A stretch of 18,354 nucleotides of DNA from Zancudomyces culisetae. Its lineage: Eukaryota; Kickxellomycota; Harpellomycetes; Harpellales; Legeriomycetaceae. Both the position numbers and the translations under genes were made by a program. The stretch's first letter is position 1. Each line of letters begins with the position of its first letter. The stretch is taken from the NCBI GenBank assembly GCA_001969505.1, contig LSSK01000079.1:4156-22509 (forward strand). The letters are read 5' to 3'. Of this stretch, positions 9,367 through 17,085 are shown piece after piece. The notes below the pieces were generated by a model that saw nothing but the letters and a program-made list of their open reading frames with translations, ran no database searches and was not told the DNA's origin.

Positions 9367-11577
9367 ATGGAAAATATGTTTATTGAAGAGACAAAAAAAA
9401 TAGATATTCGCAAAGATAATAAAAGCGAACGATATCAAGAAACTTTAGAAAGTTTTAAAAATCAGACTAGTAAAAATCAACAGGGTTCCGAAATAAATAG
9501 TACAGGAACCACAGAAGATGTAGAAAGAAGCCATACAGATTTCAAAAATGTTCTAGACAACCATTTTAGAATCAACACGTTTCTCGGGTCAACTGGGTTT
9601 TTAGAGTATAATATAAAAACCGGTATGGTTGACTTGAAGAACAAAAATGAAGCGGGGGTTGAAGGTGCGCCCGGCAAGAACGGAGAGCGGATCCCAGACA
9701 AAAGTATACCAGCAATTGAACCAAATATACCAGAAACAGTGTCAAAGCGAAAGGAAAAAAAGAAAATTACTGACTTTTATTTGGGACGTATTGTGGGAGA
9801 GGGATCCTTTTCACAAGTATTTGAAGCTACAGAAATAGCGAGCAACAAGGTATATGCCGCAAAAGTGATAGACAAACGACAGATTGTAAAAGTACAAATG
9901 GCAAAATACATCAGAATCGAACAAGAGGCGCTGGAGAGACTGGATCACCCATTAATTATAAAGTTAAATTATACAATACAGGATCCGCTAAAGGTGTATT
10001 TTATTTTGGAAATGGTAGAAAACGGAGATTTGTTATTGCACATCAGAAGAGAAGGAAAGCTAAATGAGGATAAAGCAAGGTTTTATCTTGCACAGCTGGT
10101 GTTGGCAATAGAGTATATGCATAAAAACAACGTTGTACATAGAGATTTAAAACCAGAAAATATATTGGTTAGAGAAGATGGCCGTATATTGGTTACGGAT
10201 TTTGGATCGTGTAAACTAATAGATAAAGCTGGCGAGGAAGAAAGTGTAGCGAGAAAAGGATCGTTTGTTGGAACGCCTGAATATGTGACACCAGAGTTGT
10301 TGGAGAGTAGGGAGACAGGGAAGGAGGCAGACTACTGGGCATTGGGATGTGTAGCGTACTATCTAATGACAGGAAGGCATCCATTCAAAGGTGTAGATGT
10401 ACATGCTACGTATGAAAAAATAACAAATTTAAACTATGAGATTCCCAGAGGTTTGTCTATACAAGCAGTCAGGTTCATTCATTTGTTACTTTCAACGCCT
10501 GCATCAAAGCGGCTGGGTTCGTCTAGTCATTTGGGAATAGGAGAAATAAAAAGCCACGAGTTTTTCAAAAAAGTGGACTGGAAAATGATAAACAATGTAG
10601 TTTATGGTATATTAAACAGTCCTATTAACCGAATAATCGAGAAAAAAGTTGGTGTTTCCTCAATGGGTGTAGAAAATGTGGCGGATAGGAATACTTTTAA
10701 CAACCCGAACCGCCAGAAATCGCCAATGATTCCACCCAGATCAAAAAAAATAGCGGGAAAATATGTACCAATGAGTGAATCGAAACCGCGAGCTGTGTTA
10801 ACAAACAAGGTCTACAAAAACAATGGTGAAAAATCATCACATGTCAACTATGCTCATGAGTATAATGGGGATGATGAGAGTGAAGCTGAAAGAGTTAGAA
10901 TCAAGCTGAGAAGAAGTAGGGCCTACAGTAGTGATAAACAGCGATACATTAAGCCAAACAGGCCATCGAAAAATATGAGTTTTGGAGGCAGCAGAATGGA
11001 TCTAGGAAATCCTATCACTCCTCTCACAAGCGAAAGAGCCGTGCTAAATATCCGAGTAAAAGGCGATTTATCGTATGAAGACCTGCTGCTTAATGTTAAT
11101 AAAGATAATGGTTATAACTTTCAGCAACCACTGCAACAACAGCGACTACAGAAACCACGCAAACTGTATCAACCAAAACAAAACCAACAATATCAACAGC
11201 GGCGTGCTTCTCGCTTTCAACATGAAACAAAAGAGCCTTTTATTGGTGATGGTGATAGCGATAGCGATAGTGATAATGATAATGATAATGATAATGAGGA
11301 AGATAACTATAGGAAATACAGAGCCAGGAATACTAGATCTGGTAGATATAGAAAGAAAGGGGCGGTTGGAGGTGGTGGAGCGAACGCTTCTCTTGGTGGT
11401 GGCAGGAATAAAAATGAGTATATTATTGAGTATCAAATGCCGGTTAAGCCCAGCTATTACTTTCAGAACCATAACACCGAGGCAATGATTAGTCGACCCA
11501 GAGTGATTAGACGTAAAGGAGTCGTGGAGCGAGGGGTTTCAAGTATACGTTCAATTCTTTGCTGTTGTAAGCACTGA
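9367..11577 (+). CDS. PDK1: PDK1-type AGC protein kinase without PH domain
   Basis: Intronless, 736 residues. PDK1 phosphorylates the activation loop of other AGC kinases (Akt/Sch9, PKC, Ypk types); the yeast equivalents are Pkh1/2. The kinase domain spans about 137-404: glycine loop GEGSFSQV (144-151), ATP lysine AAK (K166), alpha-C glutamate E185, HRDLKPEN (D260), DFG (D278), and the PDK1-style activation loop RKGSFVGTPEYV, with S299 at the place of human Ser241. The N-terminal 130 residues are polar and unstructured. The tail (about 410-736) is basic, Gln-rich and Gly-rich with an acidic DSDSDSDNDNDN block, and shows no PH domain. It ends RSILCCCKH, followed by TGA TAA in tandem. Of the residues lining the PIF pocket most are kept (K170, I173, V174, T203, Q205, V210), but human Arg131 is replaced by Q186. 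Kinase type is secure; substrates are unknown. Confidence 0.93.
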   Translation: MENMFIEETKKIDIRKDNKSERYQETLESFKNQTSKNQQGSEINSTGTTEDVERSHTDFKNVLDNHFRINTFLGSTGFLEYNIKTGMVDLKNKNEAGVEGAPGKNGERIPDKSIPAIEPNIPETVSKRKEKKKITDFYLGRIVGEGSFSQVFEATEIASNKVYAAKVIDKRQIVKVQMAKYIRIEQEALERLDHPLIIKLNYTIQDPLKVYFILEMVENGDLLLHIRREGKLNEDKARFYLAQLVLAIEYMHKNNVVHRDLKPENILVREDGRILVTDFGSCKLIDKAGEEESVARKGSFVGTPEYVTPELLESRETGKEADYWALGCVAYYLMTGRHPFKGVDVHATYEKITNLNYEIPRGLSIQAVRFIHLLLSTPASKRLGSSSHLGIGEIKSHEFFKKVDWKMINNVVYGILNSPINRIIEKKVGVSSMGVENVADRNTFNNPNRQKSPMIPPRSKKIAGKYVPMSESKPRAVLTNKVYKNNGEKSSHVNYAHEYNGDDESEAERVRIKLRRSRAYSSDKQRYIKPNRPSKNMSFGGSRMDLGNPITPLTSERAVLNIRVKGDLSYEDLLLNVNKDNGYNFQQPLQQQRLQKPRKLYQPKQNQQYQQRRASRFQHETKEPFIGDGDSDSDSDNDNDNDNEEDNYRKYRARNTRSGRYRKKGAVGGGGANASLGGGRNKNEYIIEYQMPVKPSYYFQNHNTEAMISRPRVIRRKGVVERGVSSIRSILCCCKH
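11246..11297 (+). repeat. GATAGC/GATAAT repeat coding acidic Asp-Ser/Asp-Asn stretch
   Basis: Tandem hexamers in the kinase gene encode alternating Asp-Ser and Asp-Asn, followed by Glu-Glu-Asp. The repeat stays in frame and lies in the disordered C-terminal tail. Some DS units could be CK2-type phosphorylation sites, but this is inference. Confidence 0.8.
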
Positions 11578-11842
11578 TAAAGGTTAGTTGCATTTGTGTG
11601 CTTGAAGTGAAAGAGTGGGAGTTGATTTACCATGTCCATAAAATTTTTATATATAGTTTTGTGTTGTTGTTTATACACACGAAAAGAGTAAAAGGCTATA
11701 TTATATGTATACATTATACACTATATTTGTACTTATTGGTTAGTTGATATATTAGCATTTTATTTGTAGAAAACACCAATAATTTAAATTTTGTAAATAT
11801 TAACTCTAATAAAATAATTAAGCGATGATATTGGTGAGTCTA
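11578..11842. other. Convergent spacer between kinase and RabGAP with facing poly(A) signals
   Basis: This 265-bp spacer holds an AATAAA on the plus strand at 11808-11813, 231 nt after the kinase stop. A second AATAAA on the minus strand (TTTATT at 11759-11764) lies 79 nt after the RabGAP stop. If each is used, the two mRNAs overlap tail to tail by at least about 50 bases. No small ORF here looks coding. Confidence 0.5.
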
Positions 11843-14800
11843 TTAAATATTGGTGTTGCCATCAGCACCACTAACGCTAACATTCGTATTTGCACTAGCA
11901 TTGGGACTAGGATTGGGACTAGTATTGGCACTGACATTAGGACTAGGACTAGCACTACCACTACTGGTAATACCAAATAATGAGGGATTAATCGATTTAG
12001 AAGGAATTCTAGAATTTCTATACGGCCTAGAATGGTCGACGTTAGGTCTGCGAGAAGAAGGAGACGAGGCGTTTCCAACACTTGACCTAGCAAAACTCAC
12101 CACATCATTAATCAAGTCTATATTTGCAGGCGGTGAAGCAGTGGATAGTGAAGTAGAATGCCTCATCCCACCCCCAAGAGTGCCTCTATGTAGCGAATGT
12201 GAAAATCTACCACCAACACCATAGTTCATCGACCGTGGTGTATTATCTACTGGGTTTGTATCGCCACTATTATTGTTATTACTATTACTATTACTGTTAC
12301 CACCTCCTCCCATACCAAAGCTTTGTAACAATGAATATTTGCTTTTACTGGCTTTTTGCGCTGTATTGGGTTGTGAGTCACGTGGAATAAATTTGTAGGA
12401 AGTATTGGAATTGGGATTGGGATTGGAATTGGAATTGTGACTAGAAATACTGGCACACGACAAGACAATTCTGCTGATTTCTCCAGGAAGTTCTACTTTA
12501 ATAAGTCCAGCTTTGTTTAGCTCATGTACAAAGGAGCCCAACTTATGTAGTTCACCTGAAGCTGTTGATCGGTCGTCCTCAAAATCCGCACACTTCATCC
12601 GCGCCTTTACCAGTGCATTCTCAGTTTGTTGTAACTCATGATCCAGTTTTTCACACTTCTCCACAGCGGCCTTGCGTTCCATTTCTACTGACTTTACAAG
12701 CATCCGAAGCTGTCCAACATACCCATCCAATTCTGCCTTTTCTAACTTGACCTGGGCCAATTGATCCAAAAGAATGCTGTGTTCGGTACGCAAATCGGCA
12801 AGAGCATGGAGACTGGTGTCCGCAGTCACTCGAGCATTGTGTAGCTGCTGAACCAACGTGTCAACTTCGCTCTTGTGCAACCCAGGAGGCTCACTCCTTG
12901 CGCCTGGACCTGTGTCGTCACGATGTCGGTGGCTGGGCAGATAATCCTCATGGCTGGAATTCGTCCTAACGCTTTGGCTCATAGGTGAGGCTTTTCCGGA
13001 ATGCGACGGGCTTTGCTTTTCGTGTGATGTCTTGGCACTATCCTTTCTGTTTTTTCGCATTTTAGTTTCAACACTCTCGCTCGAATCGGTGGTGCTGGTA
13101 TCAGAATTGCTGATTCTGCGCGTCGAATCAAACCCAGACAGTGCCAAAAAATCAAAACCAATCATCGAATCGGATGTTTCACCCTGAGCCACCGCCTGGT
13201 GTTGTTCCTGCTGTCTTGCCTGCATTTCCGTCAACCATCCACGTGCCTCTGCACTAGGCGTTCCTGTTTTCGACGCACCTGGCTGTTTTGGATAAGCACC
13301 TGGTTCACGTCTCCCAAACCCAAGAAGATTCATAATGGCCTTATTTATATTCACTTGATCTTTCTTGTACTTTCCTATACTGCTTTTGTTGAAATCCTTT
13401 CTCGTTTCTGCAGCGCGTTTATTATTATTCTTCAAGTTATAGACATCTGCAAGCTCATCCAATTTTGCCCTTGTCACAATATTACTAAGTAAGCTCGCTT
13501 CACTTAGAATATAACTGGGCTGGTCAAGCTCATTATTTGCATCATAAAGTCCACTCGCAAGTATGTTCATCAGTCCCTCAAATTCGTCCTCAGTTACAAT
13601 TCGCTCCTCATTCCTTTTCAGCAGCGTTATTCCTACTCGGATTATTGTTTCCGTGGCACCTTCGTATAATGCAATATCGATAATTCGCAGCACAAGCCCT
13701 AGTGGGAGTGCATATGCAAAAAGCGATAAAAACCACGATGCCGCATACATCGCTGGATGTATTCCATGTGCATGCAAATGTTTGCATACTTCAGGAACCA
13801 CTTGAGACGCCAGCTCGTTAAATTGGTATAGCCGCAAATGAAGTCCATCCATATTCTCTGTAAACATTCTCCTCATATCGTACGTCTCCATCAACTGTAC
13901 CAGTACACAAAACGCCTCACATTCTCCCATATTCAACATTAGCGGTCCAATTACAAATCCTAGTCCCTGACAATATCCTACTTCTGCGTCATACAACGAA
14001 TATGCCTTTAAAATATTAAACAATCGTTTCTGCCCCTCTCCTGTTGTATCCTTAAACACTGTAATACATGGAAATGTTCGAGATAAATCCCGTTGTATTG
14101 TTCTTTCATGCGGCGAGTGTTCCTTCACTAGTTGCGAGTACATTGTCTGTAAAAATGTTGAGCGCCCTTTAGCCAACACCTGCCAAACCACCCCCCTTAT
14201 TTTTTCGGGTATCCCAGATCTGATCTTTGATGTCAGCAAATGTGGTGTTTTATTTTTGATGCCATCTATATCTTTAATTACACTCCCCCAAAACCCTCCC
14301 TCTTGCTCCTGTTTCAGATTTTCCTCCCAGTTTTGTGTTATTTCATCAATATCTTTCATGGATTTTGCTTGTATTATGAAATCGGGTATTTTATTTTCAC
14401 CATATCCTTGAAAATCTGCATCTGCATCAGAGTCAGTTACATTGTTTTTCTGTCTTTGCTTTCTATTGCCATTGCTCTTATCATATACTTCGTTTTCTTT
14501 TGACATTCTTTTTTGGTTGTTCCACTCCCTAACCTTATACCCACTTAGAACGTCATCCTTGTCATCAATCAAATCTAGGCCTGTTTCTCTGCTTTCTTCA
14601 TCCCTACTCTCACTGTCTCGCCTGTTTTTCTTGATTTTCTTGGAGTTTTTCCTCCTTGATACCGATTTTCCCGTTATGTGACTATTATTACTTATATTTT
14701 TGTTTCCCATAAGCGAATCTAGTGTCTCTTTATTTGTTTTCAACTTGTTTTTTTCTATTATAACTGCTTTTGGATCCATATTTAACATTGCATTAGCCAA

Positions 14801-15145
14801 TTCTACTCGAGCAAGAACAAAATCTACATCATTCTCCTCCTTATCAGTATCCTCTACATTTATAAATGTTTATTCATGTTTACAACCTTTCTCTTTCCTT
14901 TTTGCAAATAAAAAATATTTTTAATGCAATTAGATATGTACTAACTGTTATATACCTTTTTCATCAGTCATTAATTCCTCACTTTCGCTATATTCGGACC
15001 CTGTTTCACTCTCTTCCAAACCCTCGTCGCTACTATAGGTCTGACCTCCAGCTACGCTGATGCTGTCTGAATCTGTATCGAATTCCTTTTTCAGTGAAGT
15101 TTCGATTCCTTCTTTTGTTCCATTTTCCTTTGTGTGTTTAACCAT
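11843..15145 (-). CDS. TBC-domain RabGAP, EVI5/Gyp5-like, with disputed 5' junction
   Basis: GTPase-activating protein for Rab/Ypt GTPases in vesicle traffic. The long exon (about 14824-11843) opens with VLARVELANAMLNMDPKAV, matching the EVI5 N-terminal LARLEEANRLLEADSKSL block. The TBC domain covers about residues 188-420, counting TTG 14800 as 1. It has both catalytic fingers: arginine in IQRDLSRTFP (R241, codon 14080-14078) and glutamine in VGYCQGLGF (Q279, codon 13966-13964), so it should be active. MYAASWFLSLF and IIDIALYEG are further TBC landmarks. A coiled coil (about 675-780) follows, as in EVI5, then a Ser/Pro/Asn-rich repetitive tail. Exon 1 (15145-14956) encodes an acidic start, MVKHTKENGT to TDEK. 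With the intron at 14855-14955 the sequence reads on as EDTDKEENDVDF, but a T5 run (14823-14819) puts the rest out of frame by one base. The family is certain, the 5' end is not. Confidence 0.88.
11871..11962 (-). repeat. Degenerate hexamer repeats coding Ser/Pro/Asn tail of RabGAP
   Basis: Imperfect GGGACTAG/CACTAGCATT-type units read on the minus strand as alternating SP, NP, NA and NV dipeptides (SPSPNVSANTSPNPSPNAS) at the end of the RabGAP. All units are multiples of three, so the frame is preserved. Confidence 0.75.
12405..12437 (-). repeat. GGAATT/GGGATT hexamer repeat coding NSNPNPNSN
   Basis: Five tandem hexamers on the plus strand (GGAATT or GGGATT) encode alternating Asn-Ser and Asn-Pro on the minus strand, in the linker after the RabGAP coiled coil. 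The base composition and Asn/Ser/Pro product resemble the repeat at the C-terminus, suggesting independent slippage on similar units. Confidence 0.8.
14855..14955 (-). other. Putative 101-nt intron in the RabGAP gene
   Basis: The minus-strand donor is GTATAT at 14955 after AAAG, and the acceptor TAG ends at 14855, both canonical. It lies between an acidic first exon and an acidic EDTDKEEND stretch that leads into the conserved LARVELAN block. Other acceptors further downstream (TAG ending 14825; TAG ending 14803) cannot be excluded because of the frame conflict described in the findings. Confidence 0.55.
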
Positions 15146-16326
15146 TATCTTCTACTAGCCTTTTTTAGTGCTTTTATAAACAGTATTATTCAGAATTGTA
15201 CTCTTTTCAGTTATCACGTTGGTCCAATTTACAGTAATGTTGATTTACCCGTACAATATATAGTCCCATCAATCAAAAATATATAAATAGATATATACAA
15301 ATGTATTGTTTTTAGTACCTAATTTTGATTTATGTTACAAAACCCTAAACCCAATTGCAAATATTTTAATGTACTTCTACTTGAATAGTCCAGGTATCAT
15401 TCCTACCCTTGTTTTTGAATCATGTACTATTTACAAATACGATAGCAGTTTGGTTTTGATGAATGGTATAATATATATTTTAGAGTTGGTAAACCGTATT
15501 ATTAATTCAAGCTAATTTCATAATTTTTTTGATTCTATCAACTTTATGCCCATTTAGCAGCAATGCCTATTAATATTAATATTATTAATTTTTTCATTAC
15601 TAAATAAATGTTTAAATGTTTTTCTAAATTTAGGCCAGGATTAGTTTGAGATAATCTAAAAGTAACAGAGCTTTCAAAAAAAAAATCCACAAACTGGATA
15701 AGTGGAATCCGATAAACAGGTTGTTAAAAACTTTTATTGTATTCTCCTGCCCTCTCCCTCCTCCTTCCACCCTCTCCCACACTCTCCTTCGAGACAAACA
15801 AATGTCTATTTTTCTGTTTTTATGGTTCGAGCCTAAATTTCAGCGCTTCAAGGCAGCAAAAAAGCAAAAAAAAAAGGCAACACTTTGGTTATACAGTGCA
15901 CTAAATTTCCCCTCTTCCTTTCTATGTCTTTGTTTAACTGGTGTTTCTTACATACTATCTACCAATGGCTTGCTGTGTTTCGGATGTATGGGTGGTAGCT
16001 TTCGACTATATTTACAAACAAACCAGTCCTCCCTTCCCCTTTGGTTTTGCTGAATTCGCTTTAATCTTATTCGTGGTTTATTTTGTAATCTGTTTCTAAG
16101 GATCCATTCAAATGCTAGCTTGTTTGAAATCTTTAAAGCATTTGTTAGCTAATTGGCATAAATAATTGGGGGTCCTTTATTCTTTTTCTATTGTGTGACC
16201 AGATTTTTGCAAGCTATTTTGAAAAATTCACTACGGAATATTGCATTCAAGTTAATTGCAAGCCTTTTGGTGCAATAAAATAGTATTAGCAAATATTCGC
16301 ACAAAAAAAGAAAGGAGGTACACAAC

Positions 16327-16578
16327 ATGCATCAGTTTGATAAGGTAACGATGGTGAATCTGTTGTTAATACTACATAGCAAAGTAAGGAGAACGCAAAA
16401 CGGTTACCCAATACTACACATCATCGGTGAAGACCTACATAAAAAGCGTCAAAAATTTTTGACCACAACCATGAGACTCTTTCAATTTGTAGAAGTATAC
16501 GCTGAAAACCGCTGCACCCTTACCAACATGTCGTACATTACCTGTAACAATATGCACTTTGTTAGCTGTTTACCATGA
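16327..16578 (+). CDS. Doubtful small ORF, hypothetical protein
   Basis: An 83-codon frame starts after a purine-rich leader (AAAAAAAGAAAGGAGG upstream), similar in composition to the leaders of the nexin and kinase genes here. The product is basic with four cysteines in the last third; I recognise no domain, signal peptide or membrane segment. A GTAACG directly after the sixth codon could be a splice donor, so the frame might also be a first exon with an unseen partner. It stands alone, 508 bp before the protease gene and on the same strand. By length it is compatible with chance in this region, so I give it little weight. Confidence 0.18.
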   Translation: MHQFDKVTMVNLLLILHSKVRRTQNGYPILHIIGEDLHKKRQKFLTTTMRLFQFVEVYAENRCTLTNMSYITCNNMHFVSCLP

Positions 16579-16902
16579 CCTACCTTCTGTATATACAATA
16601 TCAAGTCTGCTTCAACATTTTTTTGTTTTTGCCGGTTGAAGATTAAATGGCAGAGCGAGGTTTATTTACAGATTATTGCATATTTATTTACCGTAATATG
16701 TTTTAATTTTCAGTTTCTTTCTTCATTAGCTTAATAGTCCTCTGCCCTCCCCCCTCCAAAGGGACACATTAGATAAATTAGGGTGTAATTTGATGTATAG
16801 CTTTACCACGGGATGTAAAATACCAAGATGCTCCGCATAAAAGTTAAACACAACGTACTAGTTACCCAAGTATTTAACGTAATACGTACTTTGAATGCCC
16901 AT

Positions 16903-16924
16903 TCTGAGTATTCGTATACTCAGA
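16903..16924. promoter_or_regulatory. 22-bp palindrome upstream of the protease gene
   Basis: Perfect 9-bp arms TCTGAGTAT and ATACTCAGA flank a 4-base centre TCGT. It ends 16 bp before a TATAAAA and 161 bp before the protease ATG. The placement suits a binding site for a dimeric regulator of the protease gene, but that role is inference. Confidence 0.4.
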
Positions 16925-16940
16925 GCTCCGATAATCCAAG

Positions 16941-16947
16941 TATAAAA
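16941..16947 (+). promoter_or_regulatory. Possible TATA box of the protease gene
   Basis: TATAAAA lies 138 bp upstream of the protease ATG, within the normal range for fungal promoters with a 5' UTR of 60-110 nt. It is the clearest TATA-like element between the palindrome and the start codon. In AT-rich DNA such matches are also common by chance. Confidence 0.4.
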
Positions 16948-17085
16948 TCTATGTACTGGCATATCTTAACCAAAACTGTAAAACTCGATAAATAGCTTCG
17001 TGTTTCGCTAAATATTGGCAGCTACAGACACCAACAATACCTAATTTTCAGATTATTTTATCTTTATTTTCCCACTACACGTCTA

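Larger units (their letters stand above)
15146..17085. other. 1.9-kb intergenic region between RabGAP and protease
   Basis: The flanking genes diverge, so both promoters should be here. An AT-rich TATAAATA-like stretch lies at about 15284-15292, about 140 bp before the RabGAP ATG. No conserved protein motif was found in the longer frames at 15721-16053 or elsewhere. The region contains the doubtful small ORF at 16327-16578 and, near the protease, a 22-bp palindrome and a TATAAAA. Confidence 0.5.

Noticed and set aside
12979-13161. Other-frame ORFs inside the RabGAP, kinase and coiled-coil genes
   Set aside because: They are shadows of strongly supported coding frames and lack recognisable features.
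14798-14800. TTG at 14800 as the RabGAP start
   Set aside because: The in-frame residues before it (VLARVE) belong to the conserved EVI5-type block, so translation must begin upstream.
15340-15355. AACCCTAAACCC as a telomere-like repeat
   Set aside because: Only two imperfect units occur inside ordinary intergenic DNA; there is no array.
15815-15850. Possible tRNA T arm at ATGGTTCGAGCC
   Set aside because: Only about two or three pairs form in the stem and no cloverleaf can be drawn.
15721-16053. 110-codon plus-strand frame as a gene
   Set aside because: It starts in a C/T-rich tract, contains a Lys run from poly(A), and shows no domain, conserved motif or convincing signal; compatible with chance.
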